Part shown: one piece after another, positions 9,565 through 19,932 of the stretch
Layout of the letters: each line of letters starts with the position of its first letter
Numbering within the stretch: the stretch's first letter is position 1
NCBI GenBank assembly: GCA_032718475.1
Contig: JAUCBJ010008829.1
Location: 62,001 to 126,000, forward strand
Length of the DNA stretch: 64,000 nucleotides
Direction of reading: 5' to 3'
From: Nemertoderma westbladi
Taxonomy: Eukaryota; Xenacoelomorpha; Nemertodermatida; Nemertodermatidae
Program-made: the position numbers and the translations under genes
The notes under the pieces: generated by a model
Seen by the model: the letters and a program-made list of their open reading frames with translations, nothing else
Database searches by the model: none
What the model was told of the DNA's origin: nothing

Positions 9565-11201
9565 ATTCCTGCCGGTCCATCTTGGACAATCTACTACATA
9601 CCGATCCTAAACAGCGATCTCCAGATTCGGTGAGTCGGTTAAAACAAACTTACCAGGAATTAGAAACAGCCAGTCAAGCAGTAGAGGATTCCTTGATGGA
9701 ATTTTTAAAGTTTGATGATGAAGTTACCAGTGTAGGCCTACATGAAACTGAAGAATCTATATATAATTCTGTAGTCGATACAGTCGATCAAATTCGCCTG
9801 GAAGTAACCCAGATAGACAATGAATGTTTGCCGGTTGGCCTATTTCAGGCTGTAGACCCAAATACTGTACCGGTACCATCCATTCCAAAGTTAGAAAATG
9901 CACCAAGGCCAAGTGTAAAACAACCGCCAACTTTAGATGAAAATGTTACATTGAAACAGTTCTGCAACTGGCAAAAATCGTGGTGCAATTATTCCATAAT
10001 GATACATTTATCTAATCAACCTCGTAGAGAACAAGTTTCAGAATTTATGCAGTGTTGTTTGCCCTCTCTTTTAGCATTAATGGAACATGCTATTAACATT
10101 GGACTAACTAACTTAACTTTGGATGAAATATCCACAGAAATTGAAACATATTTACGAGAGAAACAAAATATTGCTTTTGATAGACTTCAGATGATTTTAT
10201 GCAGACAGCAGGAGGGTAAAAATTTTGATTCTTATTACACACCGCGTTGTGAAGCAGGTTTTACAGCAGGTTTAGAGTTGATGACTAAAGACGACTGGAT
10301 GTGTACACTAATCACTGTAGGCATACTAGACGAGGAAGTACGGCAAGATTTGTTGGGTAAACGCCCACATCTATCTCACACTGAAACAGTTAAATTTTGT
10401 CGTAGCGAGGAAGCAGCACGTCGGGATCGTGATCGCATAAGCAAACAACGGTTATCTATATCTACAATCGCTGCAAATAATCATTCACGTACCCCTTATA
10501 AGGAACACAGATTTTCAAGCCCTAACCAAGGACAGACTGGTAATTACAACCAAAGGCGAGGTCGCAGTGGCGGAAGCTGGGATTGCCGGGGGTACGGGCG
10601 TGGCAGCTGGGATCGTAGGGGGTATGGTAGTGGCAGGAGCTACTCAACCTCCAGATATAGACAACAACGAGGGGGAACAGATCATGGAAACTGCTTTAAA
10701 TGTGGTCATTTCAGACACAAAAATCGTGATGAGTGTCCCGCCAAGAATCAACAATGTGGGCGGTGCGGGAAAAATAACCACTTCGCCAGAGTCTGCCATA
10801 GTAATATGTCAAATAAGCAGGGAAATACGAGGGATTCAGAACAAACAACAAGGAATAATGCTGTATATGTGGCTACAGTCAATAACAGTTTGAGTTTACC
10901 CACTGTTTCCATGAGAATAACTGACCCCGTTACAAATGAGTTTCTCGCACAAGTTTCTGCTGTTCCTGATACTGGATCACAGCGAACCGTGGCAAACCGA
11001 GATTTAATTACTGCCATGGATCTAACAGTCGAAGACCTCATGGCAACATCTAAAGACAAACCCGTAAGTATTAATTGTAATATTATACATCAGATAGGCC
11101 AAATTAAACTGTGTATGGAATTATGTGGCCGGAAAATAATGGAAAATGTAGTGATTTGCAAGAATATTCCAGGTACTTATTTATCTTTGGATGCATGTTA
11201 G
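9561..11201 (+). CDS. Gypsy-1 Gag-protease
   Basis: 546 residues. The N-terminal ~110 residues are acidic and helical. The Gag core (about 130-300) includes KQFCNWQKSWCNYSI and YLREKQNIAFDRLQ. An Arg/Gly-rich RGG-like stretch (about 330-370) precedes two zinc knuckles (C-F-K-C…H, then CGRCGKNNHFARVC, about 376-412). The aspartic protease begins at VPDTGSQ (about 469-475, catalytic Asp in DTG). Gag packages the RNA and the protease matures the polyprotein. The frame ends in TAG at 11199-11201, but the same frame continues open to the BEL-A insertion, so this stop probably arose by mutation inside the protease. The ATG at 9561 was chosen as the first in frame. Confidence 0.85.
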   Translation: MNSCRSILDNLLHTDPKQRSPDSVSRLKQTYQELETASQAVEDSLMEFLKFDDEVTSVGLHETEESIYNSVVDTVDQIRLEVTQIDNECLPVGLFQAVDPNTVPVPSIPKLENAPRPSVKQPPTLDENVTLKQFCNWQKSWCNYSIMIHLSNQPRREQVSEFMQCCLPSLLALMEHAINIGLTNLTLDEISTEIETYLREKQNIAFDRLQMILCRQQEGKNFDSYYTPRCEAGFTAGLELMTKDDWMCTLITVGILDEEVRQDLLGKRPHLSHTETVKFCRSEEAARRDRDRISKQRLSISTIAANNHSRTPYKEHRFSSPNQGQTGNYNQRRGRSGGSWDCRGYGRGSWDRRGYGSGRSYSTSRYRQQRGGTDHGNCFKCGHFRHKNRDECPAKNQQCGRCGKNNHFARVCHSNMSNKQGNTRDSEQTTRNNAVYVATVNNSLSLPTVSMRITDPVTNEFLAQVSAVPDTGSQRTVANRDLITAMDLTVEDLMATSKDKPVSINCNIIHQIGQIKLCMELCGRKIMENVVICKNIPGTYLSLDAC

Positions 11202-11539
11202 GGACTGGAAATTGTTTCTCATAATTTTCCCAACCCACCACCTTTACATAACGATACCGGTACAGTAATTTCTGCTGTAGAAACCGGATCAAATTATCCT
11301 TTAATGTCTGAACTGAAACGGAGAGAATTCTGCAATTCATTACCTAAACTACCCAGTGAATTGCAAAAAACAGAAATCCGCAATAAATTATTGGATTTAT
11401 ATAGTAGTGTTTTCGACACCGATGATAAATTAATGTCAATGTCGGGTCCAGAAATCGGAGAACCCATGAAAATTGAATTAATAGATAACGCAAAACCTTA
11501 TGCAATTCATGGGGCGAGACCAATTCCTTTTATCCATAG
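11202..11539 (+). pseudogene. Gypsy-1 protease C-terminus and RT N-terminal linker
   Basis: Same frame as gag beyond the TAG. It reads through the rest of the protease into a typical Gypsy pre-RT linker (KLLDLYSSVFDTDDK, then GEPMKIELIDNAKPYAIHGARPIPF). It is cut at 11539 by BEL-A and resumes at 23249 in the expected part of RT. Confidence 0.8.
11535..11539. repeat. BEL-A target-site duplication (catag), left
   Basis: catag immediately before the BEL-A LTR start. It is repeated at 23249-23253. Confidence 0.9.
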
Positions 11540-12724
11540 TGTAAAAGCTTTTGCTGAATTGTCCGGTTATTTTTCCTTATTTTTCCCGTAAAATACTCTG
11601 TAGTTGGTTTACCAGGCATAAAAAGGCCGTGTCCTTGTTGTACTGGTGTTTTAGCGGACATAAAAGCTATTTCTTCTGTATTTGTACTTTAGAGGACATA
11701 ATCCGTAATTCTGTGACGTAAAAGCTCGATACTCTTGAAAACAGTGTCGCTACCATGACGACGGCTAGCAGCTGATATTGCCACGTCGACGTTTCTTTGT
11801 TCTCTCGTTGTTCAGGTTGACCAATCAGAGCGTTTGTTGTCTCTGTGTTGGAGGTATATACAGAAACTCAGTAGTTCAGTGTTATGTTTTTGCCCAGAGC
11901 CTAAGAACCGGCTTTTGGCACCTCCGTGTTTCAGTTTTTAGTCTTACACTAGTAGGTTTAATTATAAGGACATATATCCTTTAACTGCTAACTGATCATA
12001 CATACTGACTGCTGAAACATTGCAAACTCATAACAATCAGTGTTCAGTTGTTGTTTTATACTGCTATTTACTGTCAGTTCTTCATAATATGGTTGATGAA
12101 TTATTATATTTGGAATAACGATAAATAACCCCGAAACCCAATATTCTTGATATACCGAAGGTAAGAGAGAAAGGTTACAGATAAACGATTGTGACTTATG
12201 TTAAAGTGGTTTGAAGTGAATCTAATGTTATTTGATAGACCCTACATGAGTCAGTCTGTGTTCCTTTTATATGTGACTAAAATCAGTGAAGATTGGCAGA
12301 TTAGTGTGCAGTATTGTGCAGCATTGTGTATGAGTGAGTCTGTTAAAGAAGCAATTCCTAAAGAATGCGCCATATATGTGAATTATAATTAAGCCATATC
12401 GTTGTAAGTAGTTTAAGTCATAACTCTGTTTATATAGATAAAGCGCCACGTCCTAAAGGAACTGTTAATATTCCCGAAGGTGAATAATATTGTCAGAGAT
12501 TATATAATACTGTCAGTCGAATAATACATTAGGCTTACATAGCAATAAAATTAAACCGTCGAACCCAATCTCCCGGGAATATCCAGCGGGTGAATGATCG
12601 CGCACAGATTGGTTTCGACTAGTGTAGTGAATCAAATACTTGTCATAGACTAAAAACCGATTTAATATCTGGAAGACATCTTAATTTGGTGGGTTAAACT
12701 GCCAAAGGTCTGAAAGCGCGAACA
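11540..12724 (+). repeat. BEL-A 5' LTR
   Basis: 1,185 bp, begins TGTAAAAGCTTT and ends GCGCGAACA. By eye it differs from the 3' copy at two bases (near 11637 and 12408). Short open frames in it are discussed under rejected items. Confidence 0.92.
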
Positions 12725-13193
12725 TTAAAGGATATAGCTCCTTTATTGCAGTAAGCAATAAAGTCGAAAGTACCGGTCAACCGGTAAACCTGAACCGGTA
12801 CATCTGTAGGTCAGTAGGCCCAACTGCCAGAACCGGTACTGCCGTAGGTCCGTAGGTCCAACTGCCAGAACCGGTACTTCTGTAGGTCCGTAGGCCTAAC
12901 TGTCCTAACCGGTACTTCCCGTATAAGTACATTAGTATTATTCGATTTTGATAGTTATATACCGGTAGGCCTTAATAATTAATCAGGGACTGCAGCCCTG
13001 GTTTTTTATTGAGATTTTTACTTATTTCTGTCAAGTTTTATTTGTTTGTAGGCCAGTATTGAACAGAAGGCGTGTAAGCCTGATCAGATTGTACAGACAA
13101 TTTGTAGGCTGAGCTGTTGTCTGATTGCTGTTAAGTCTGAACGGATTGCAGTGTGTGTAGATCACCTGTCCGATTAAGTACGGTTAGGAAGTA

Positions 13194-13223
13194 GGGGCAG
13201 CGAATGCTGTAAGGTAAACCCCC
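13194..13223 (+). promoter_or_regulatory. BEL-A leader stem-loop, copy 1
   Basis: GGGG, then an inner hairpin CAGC-GAAT-GCTG, then TAAGGTAAA and CCCC closing the outer stem. It is followed by the invariant block aagaataagtcgtactac. The pairing is preserved with different bases in BEL-B and BEL-E, which suggests a functional RNA fold (packaging, dimerisation or translation; role unknown). Confidence 0.6.
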
Positions 13224-13481
13224 AATTAAAGAATAAGTCGTACTACTGGGTTAGAACGCATACTCCCTAATCATTTCGGAGTCTGCATGTCCTGTAGTTT
13301 ATTTAGGCTTGAGAGTAGTCTGCCATCGTTTAGTCTGTACTTTGTTTGTGTAAGTCTGTACGGGTAGCGTATAATTTTATTTAGATAATTTGTAGGCTGG
13401 ATAGTTGTCTGGCTGTTATTAGGTCTGAGCGGATTGCAGCGTGTGTAGATCACTTGTCCGATAAAGAACGGTTAGGAAGTA

Positions 13482-13511
13482 GGGGCAGCGAATGCTGTAA
13501 GGTAAACCCCC
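13482..13511 (+). promoter_or_regulatory. BEL-A leader stem-loop, copy 2
   Basis: Same structure 288 bp downstream. The ~80 bp around it are almost identical to copy 1. Confidence 0.6.
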
Positions 13512-14975
13512 AATTAAAGAATAAGTCGTACTACTGGGTTAGAACGCATACTACCTAATTATTTCGGAGTCTACATATACCGTAGTTTGTTTAGGTTTGA
13601 TGGTAGTCTGTCAGTGTTCGGTCTGCATTTTGTTTGAGTAGTTTGTACGCGTTGCGTAATATTTATTATTCAGAGTTTATGCGATTATCCGCAACATTCA
13701 TTCCCCAAGTTTGTTCCTACAATAATTGTGTTTGTTATACATACCGCTATAGTTAAATTAACCCCGGTACTACACGGGCTGCTTGGCGTAGGTAAAGACT
13801 GGTGATTTTGTGCATCGGTCACTCCAGCAGATGCCGTGGTTCTTTTGGCTGTTCAAGTATATTTAACTACAGATTATATGTTGTACAAGTACTCGTACCT
13901 AATTTAGGGTTTAGTGTACAGTACTTTCCGAAGTAATTAGTGTAGACATTATATTTGTGTTGTAAAGTGGTTGATAGGCACGTTCGATTAGCTCTATTAA
14001 CCTCTAGGTAGGAACACTCCGTGATACATAACGTAGAACCTATAGCGATACGGCTATAGGTCGTCAGGCGGTGGTATTTTCCTATCTGGACAACGCAGTG
14101 TATTTACTACTACTTATTATTTCAAATACCGTAGTACCCTGTCCGTTGTAATAACCAGATTTCTAACCCTTTGTTAGGCTGGTTTGTAGACTTCTTGTAA
14201 AATTACCCTAAAAAATTCGTATTTTGTGTTTTTGTAAATTTTTGTGTTTATTTAGAGATTGTAATCTCACCCGAATCGTACGTAATTTGTAGTATTAAGT
14301 AACTTAGGTAAATTAGAATTATTTGTTTTAGTGTCCTATAAGTAACACTTCACTGAAAGCGCACCGCTTTGTGTAGTGATTACTCCCCAGAAATAATAAC
14401 ATTTATTTCAACATTGACAAAACCCATTAAAACGGGTATATATATATTATAAATCAACTCAAACGATTTATAAATAGTAGGCCTACCATATAACCATTAG
14501 GTCTCAATATCAGTTGGACTACTGCTCAAATAACGGTAATAAAGTAAGTAGAGTAACCAAGTAACCCTAAAGTTCAGAAATTCAATTATTTAAAATAATT
14601 GATATACCGGTATTTACGATAGGCCTATTATCTTTATTTCTATAAATTTAGGTTGAAATTATACTGGTACTTTGTAATTAATTCTAGTCCAGAATTATAT
14701 ATACTACAAACTGTAAGCTGTATACCGGTATCCACGATAGGCCTATTATATATTTATATATATTTGTGCTAAAATTATACCGGTATTCGGTGATAAACCT
14801 AGTCTGTAATAATAGTTATATACTATAAGCATACCGGTATTCTAATATATTATATATATCACGCTACACTGAGTAGCAGTACCGGTAATTAATTACTAGG
14901 CTAGCAGTTAATACTGAGTTACTAGACTTGCTCAGACTGTAATACAGCAGTAGACATTCAACTGTATACATAAGC

Positions 14976-17900
14976 ATGTCTGACGCAAAGCAGAACCTGT
15001 CAGACAGTCTACTAGATACAACCGAGAGCGAAGGGACAGCGGAGGGGCCGCAAAAGAGAGATGCCATTGACATCTATCTGTCAGACTATCAACGCTTTGT
15101 AGGGGACAAAGAGTTGAGGAGAAGGCTGGAGGGGCTTAGCCCTAATAGTGAAGGAACCAAGCTTGTGCTGGACGCAATCGATGCGGAAATGTTAGCGGCG
15201 AACCAAGCTAAATTTGATGAACAACTCCGCATCATACGAGTCCAAGTAAAGAAAAAAGTTATAGAAGACAGAAAGAAAATAGCAGCAGCAGTGGCAGCTG
15301 CAGAAGCAGAAAGAAAAGCGACAGTGGCAGAAGCGGAAAGAAAGGCGGCAGTGGCAGCAGCCGAAGCGGAAAGAAAAGCGGCAGAGGCAGTGGCAGAAGC
15401 AGAACGGAGAGCGACTGAAGAAACCACCCAACTAGAATTGGAATACATTCAGGAGAATCAAGACTGCATAAATAAACAGTTAACAGCTAGTAATATGCAG
15501 ATGATGAATCGATCTACTCCCAAAAGACAGGGATATACATCATCTGAGGAAGGCGATACCACCGATACTGAAGGCAAAAGAAATAGATCTCACCTAAGCA
15601 GACGTAAAAGAACATCCTACCGTCAGAAATTGCCTGATTTGCCTCCAGCTGTTAGAAGGCAACTAAATAACACCAACTTAGAGAGTACAGAACCCACAGA
15701 CCAAATAATTACAATAGAAAGACTCCCTACTATAGTAGATGAGCCTGAAATAAGTAGGCCTGTTCTTGAAATCACCCCTTCGGTAATAGATACACCTATG
15801 CTCCCTGAAGCTACCTATAAATTCCCTCGGCATAGCACTAAGCTACCTGTGCCCCGTAGAACTGCCCAGGAGACAGTTCAGGTCCTGGACCCCGAGCGAA
15901 ATATTCCAAATTTGTCGCCCGTTGTCCCTCGTCTGCCCACTACGACGTTGGCGGATCCCGTTTCGGCGGTTGATTGGGTAGACGAGAGACGGCGGGGGAT
16001 GGATATTCTCCTCGGAGAGATGAAGGAGAATCGGATACGCTCCTCCCAACAGGTCCGAGAGTTGGAAGGGACTGTCCAACATTTAAAGGGAACAGTGAGG
16101 GAAAGTAAGTTAGAGTTGCAAGAAGTGCAGCAAAATATCGCGCTAGAGCGCGATAAATTAGTAAATTTACAAAAGGGTATACCACCACCCCCTGTAACAA
16201 TGTGTCAACCCGTTAGGTCTGAAGTATCTCATGCGCAAGGTGTGGAGCCTACACGCATTTATACTGCTAGCGAAGTAGAAACTCCTATAATGAACCCTAT
16301 TAAGGGTAATTATATACCTGTTGATAATGACATTCCCTATAGAACTGATCATAATCCGAGAAATTTATATACCGATAACTCGATATTAAATAACACGATG
16401 GCCCAAGAAAGTTTTACGCGTCAAATGGCTAGAACCGAAGCCCGGCAAGCGGTAAAGGTGGGAGAGATCGTCAAGTTCAATGGAGATGAGATGAAATGGT
16501 TACCTTTTAATGAATATTATAAAGATAACATACAGAACTCTGTACTATCTAACGGAGAGAAACTTAGATTCCTCATCGAATGTTTGGAAGGACCTCCCAA
16601 GTCAATGGCGTTAAAATTTATTGGACATCCAGATGGATTAAGACAAGTTTGGGATACACTAAACATCAGGTATGGTAATAGGACTAACATAGCTAGGTAT
16701 TTATATGCGAAATTAATGGCGCCCCGAAAGTTTCTTAGCAGCGGGATTATAGAGTTTTCCGATGAGATTCAGGAGATCTGTAGACAACTAGATTGGTTAG
16801 GTAAGTCTCATGAATACCAGAATTCTATGGTTGTAGGAGCCTTAGCATCTACTTTGCCCAAGGGTGGAGTAGGTACACGCTGGGACAAGAAGGTGTTATA
16901 TATGATGGAACAACAACGACGAGACCCTACCATGACTGATCTCATGTCATTCTTAGATAGAGAAGTGAAATTACAGCTCCTAAGGCAGTCCAGAGAGAAG
17001 ACATTGGAAAACAAGGTAAGTGAGAAACCCGTTTCTAGGAGAAGGGTAACACCAGTATGTTATACCGACGACGGTGAAAGCCAAACTTCTCAAGGAGAGG
17101 ACAGCGGGAAAGACACTGACAGATCTTATTATGTCAATAAAATGCCTAAAGATCAGGTAAGTAAATCCGAGTCTCGACCCAATGACAGAAGGGAACCGGT
17201 ACAAAAAACCCTTCCTACGTCTCCTAAAAGAATTCAGGTGAGAAAGCCCGAGGAAAGAACAAGTGTGCACCACATAGCACAGGTTAAAGTAAGTAACATC
17301 AAGCCGAAATGTGTGCTGTGCGACGGGCCCCACCGTTTAAATGCGTGTGATAAATTCCTGAGGAAATCACTAAAGGATAGACGTGAAGTCATGTGGGATA
17401 AGCGGTTGTGTTATAATTGCCTCAGACGAGGACACCAACGGCGAACCTGTTACTCTGACGCAAGGTGTGCAAAGTGCGGCGCAAAACATCATATCTTGTT
17501 GCACACGGAATTCGAACGAAACAGCCCGAGTCAGGTAAGTGAGTCCGAACTACATGTCCAATTCAGTGATGTGAACGACACTGACCAAAGTTCTGAGTGG
17601 GAAGGATTCTATACGGACGAATTCTCCGATGAAAACGAATCCTGTTACTTAATAAACACCACCGCAGTGTATCGAGCACTCATGTATGAGAAAGACACAG
17701 ACAGCGACCTCACCCTAACTACTTCAGATCAACAACCATCTTGGAAAGCGCCAACTTCCAATATAGGAATCCGAGAATTTCCTGTAGTCCAGTTACGGGT
17801 CCACGGACCTCAGAAGAGCTATATAGTGAACGCCCTCCTGGACTCCGGTAGCACAGGAACATTCATCGATAAAGAACTAGCCGAAGTCATCTTTGCTGGA

Positions 17901-19052
17901 CAACCCAAGTTCCGAACCAAGCTAAACATGTCAGGGATCATGCAGGTTTGGAATTCTACTGTAGCTGCCGACTATTATATAGGTGAGTTGTCCACTCCAC
18001 AGGATAAACTAGGAGAATACAGTATGAGGTCAGTCAAAATGGTGGCAATAAAGAACTTCGCTACCACCCAAGTGGAACCTTATAATTGGGACGAAGATGA
18101 TCATGCCCAACGACTTAACATTCCTAGATTCGACACCGATTATCCTGGAGTACAAATATTAATCGGTCAAAACGCGCATGAGGCGCTGGAGACATTGGAG
18201 AAACGACCTGCTCAACCGCAACCACTTCAGACCTATGCGGTAAGAACTAGAGTAGGTTGGTACCTTACTGGACCTTCCCGAAGAACGCTCAGAGAAAGAC
18301 TGCTTCAAGATCGCGTCTGCCAGGTGAGTGAATGGGAAGATGATACTAGTGAGGGAGACGACCCAACTGAGGGAACACCACACTCCTCAGATAATGACAA
18401 TCTTAGCTCCAATGTAGATCAATGGAGATATTGCCCCAAGAAGTTTAATCCAACTGACATCGCTTCCAGAGGAGCAACACCTCAAGAACTGACAGATACT
18501 ACAGACCGGTTAGGTGAACCCGACTTCCTGAGTAAGGAGGATGAATGGTCTCCCCATCTTACTCCGACTGAGATTAGACCAGCCAAGGGAGCGGAGAAAG
18601 TTAAACCTAAAACCCGGACGGGTGGAGCGGAGTTATTTGAACCCGGGATAGATCTGTCGGTATTACATATTGCCAGGGACGACGCCGTGGATCTGGACCT
18701 CCCCACCGCGAGTGGATCCTTCATGAAGATCAGAGGGAGCGATTGGAGCTCTGGAACATCAGACGTCTCGCAGGGACTCTTACCTCTCCTGCAGGGAGCG
18801 ACGGACCACTATAGCTCCTGGAATCGGCTTTGTAACGCCGTCATATACTTTGAGCGATGTTTCTATCGTCACTATTCCAGGACGAAGAGGAAACCTGGAA
18901 TTGTATTCGGGATGCAGCGACTCAATCACCCAGTCGGTCGTTTGTGTTTACCGGAAGGGAATGGAGGACTCTCCGGAAACTGTGGAAGGCAAGATTCTCT
19001 TCCCACGACCACCTCCCTAATCCTTCAAACATCTAGGGACTCCATAACGTAG
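14976..19052 (+). CDS. BEL-A Gag-protease with residual Pol ends
   Basis: 1,358 codons, no stop, ATG at 14976 in a context shared with BEL-B and BEL-E (ATGTCTGAC). In order: an Ala/Glu/Lys coiled coil (about 100-150), a Pro/Ser-rich linker, the BEL Gag core of DUF1759 type (about 495-675: VKFNGDEMKWLPFNEYY, FIECLEGPPK-like), three zinc-binding Cys/His clusters (about 776-845: CVLCDGPHRLNAC, CYNCLRRGHQRRTC, CAKCGAKHH), and a DUF1758 aspartic protease with LLDSGSTGTFID (about 955). The first junction (about 18,395) then skips RT and most of RNase H and rejoins at DQWRYCPKKFNPTDIASRG. The second (about 18,892) skips the integrase catalytic core and rejoins at KPGI…LNHPVGRLC. It can supply capsid and protease, but no polymerase or integrase. 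Confidence 0.9.
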   Translation: MSDAKQNLSDSLLDTTESEGTAEGPQKRDAIDIYLSDYQRFVGDKELRRRLEGLSPNSEGTKLVLDAIDAEMLAANQAKFDEQLRIIRVQVKKKVIEDRKKIAAAVAAAEAERKATVAEAERKAAVAAAEAERKAAEAVAEAERRATEETTQLELEYIQENQDCINKQLTASNMQMMNRSTPKRQGYTSSEEGDTTDTEGKRNRSHLSRRKRTSYRQKLPDLPPAVRRQLNNTNLESTEPTDQIITIERLPTIVDEPEISRPVLEITPSVIDTPMLPEATYKFPRHSTKLPVPRRTAQETVQVLDPERNIPNLSPVVPRLPTTTLADPVSAVDWVDERRRGMDILLGEMKENRIRSSQQVRELEGTVQHLKGTVRESKLELQEVQQNIALERDKLVNLQKGIPPPPVTMCQPVRSEVSHAQGVEPTRIYTASEVETPIMNPIKGNYIPVDNDIPYRTDHNPRNLYTDNSILNNTMAQESFTRQMARTEARQAVKVGEIVKFNGDEMKWLPFNEYYKDNIQNSVLSNGEKLRFLIECLEGPPKSMALKFIGHPDGLRQVWDTLNIRYGNRTNIARYLYAKLMAPRKFLSSGIIEFSDEIQEICRQLDWLGKSHEYQNSMVVGALASTLPKGGVGTRWDKKVLYMMEQQRRDPTMTDLMSFLDREVKLQLLRQSREKTLENKVSEKPVSRRRVTPVCYTDDGESQTSQGEDSGKDTDRSYYVNKMPKDQVSKSESRPNDRREPVQKTLPTSPKRIQVRKPEERTSVHHIAQVKVSNIKPKCVLCDGPHRLNACDKFLRKSLKDRREVMWDKRLCYNCLRRGHQRRTCYSDARCAKCGAKHHILLHTEFERNSPSQVSESELHVQFSDVNDTDQSSEWEGFYTDEFSDENESCYLINTTAVYRALMYEKDTDSDLTLTTSDQQPSWKAPTSNIGIREFPVVQLRVHGPQKSYIVNALLDSGSTGTFIDKELAEVIFAGQPKFRTKLNMSGIMQVWNSTVAADYYIGELSTPQDKLGEYSMRSVKMVAIKNFATTQVEPYNWDEDDHAQRLNIPRFDTDYPGVQILIGQNAHEALETLEKRPAQPQPLQTYAVRTRVGWYLTGPSRRTLRERLLQDRVCQVSEWEDDTSEGDDPTEGTPHSSDNDNLSSNVDQWRYCPKKFNPTDIASRGATPQELTDTTDRLGEPDFLSKEDEWSPHLTPTEIRPAKGAEKVKPKTRTGGAELFEPGIDLSVLHIARDDAVDLDLPTASGSFMKIRGSDWSSGTSDVSQGLLPLLQGATDHYSSWNRLCNAVIYFERCFYRHYSRTKRKPGIVFGMQRLNHPVGRLCLPEGNGGLSGNCGRQDSLPTTTSLILQTSRDSIT

Positions 19053-19932
19053 CAACATATGGAGTGGGTGTGTGACTCTATTATTTTATATTATTTTATT
19101 ATTTTTATATTTACGTATGTATTACTATGTAATTTTATTATAATCGTTTTCTTTAATTTTATTCAGTAGAATGTTATTTTAGCGATTATTTAGTAGATTA
19201 GTGCAATATATATTCGCGTTTATTACTTAATTACGTATATATTATATTTAATGCGACGGCAAGAAATAATTCTTTTCCTCTTTCCTTACTGTATTACATT
19301 ACAAATACGTAACTACAGTAAGATGAAATGTCCGTACTTATTAAAGTACAATAAAGCCACTACTATATTTAAGTATTATTGGTAGGCAGAGTATTAGGAA
19401 TGCAAAGTTCAGATCCTCGTGTCTCGGCTAAACCAAGCTCTGGGTAGACCTTGGAAACGACTTGCCTCTTCACACTGACATTGCTTCGTGCGATATTGCT
19501 CTCATACCGTATATTAAATAATACATATAGTAGCGTGATGTCCCTTTAACAGTAGCGTATAACGCAAAATAAATCTGTTAAACCCTTTGACCATCTGTAA
19601 TTCTAGTCGATTAAGATATCGCGGCACCCACCGATATACTTGAAAGACAAATTCTAGAATCAGTGGTTAACGTCCCCAGACAAGTTCTGGAATAAATCGG
19701 TGCCCATCTCAAATATTAATTAGTTAATATTTACAAATCAAATAAGTCAAAATCTGTAAAATTCAGATCCTTCAACAATTCTAGTCAATTAAGATATCGT
19801 AGCATTTACCGATATTCTTAAAGAGACAATTTTCTTAGAATTAAAGATCTTGTGTCCCTAGACATGTTCTAGAATCAAAATATGCCCATTTAATTATCAA
19901 ATAATAAAATTTCAGGGAATAAATTTAAATTC

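Larger units (their letters stand above)
12725..14975 (+). other. BEL-A 5' untranslated leader with repeats and stem-loops
   Basis: No gene. Directly after the LTR lie two overlapping, mutually exclusive hairpins (12727-12744 and 12741-12763), and no TGG-type tRNA primer site is visible. Then come a roughly 43-45-bp repeat (12800-12920), a tandem pair of 288-bp units (from 13104 and 13392), and AT-rich repeats of about 120 bp with ataccggtat and ataggcctat blocks (14600-14870). BEL-B and BEL-E have the same organisation. Confidence 0.75.

Noticed and set aside
11778-11984. 68-codon ORF in the BEL-A LTR
   Set aside because: Not kept in the BEL-B LTR; no domain.
12198-12392. 64-codon ORF in the BEL-A LTR (also in the other three BEL-A/B LTRs)
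   Set aside because: Open in BEL-A and BEL-B, but the differences are mostly amino-acid changing and the BEL-E LTR interrupts the frame. LTR copies are near identical by descent, so openness alone is not evidence of coding.
13104-13680. CRISPR-like array in the leader repeats
   Set aside because: Only two long units per element, inside eukaryotic retroelement leaders.
15089-15448. Minus-strand Ser/Ala-rich and Cys/Phe-rich frames over the BEL coiled-coil regions (also 29309-29767 and 62450-62923)
   Set aside because: Composition shadows of the gcagaagca-type repeat on the opposite strand.
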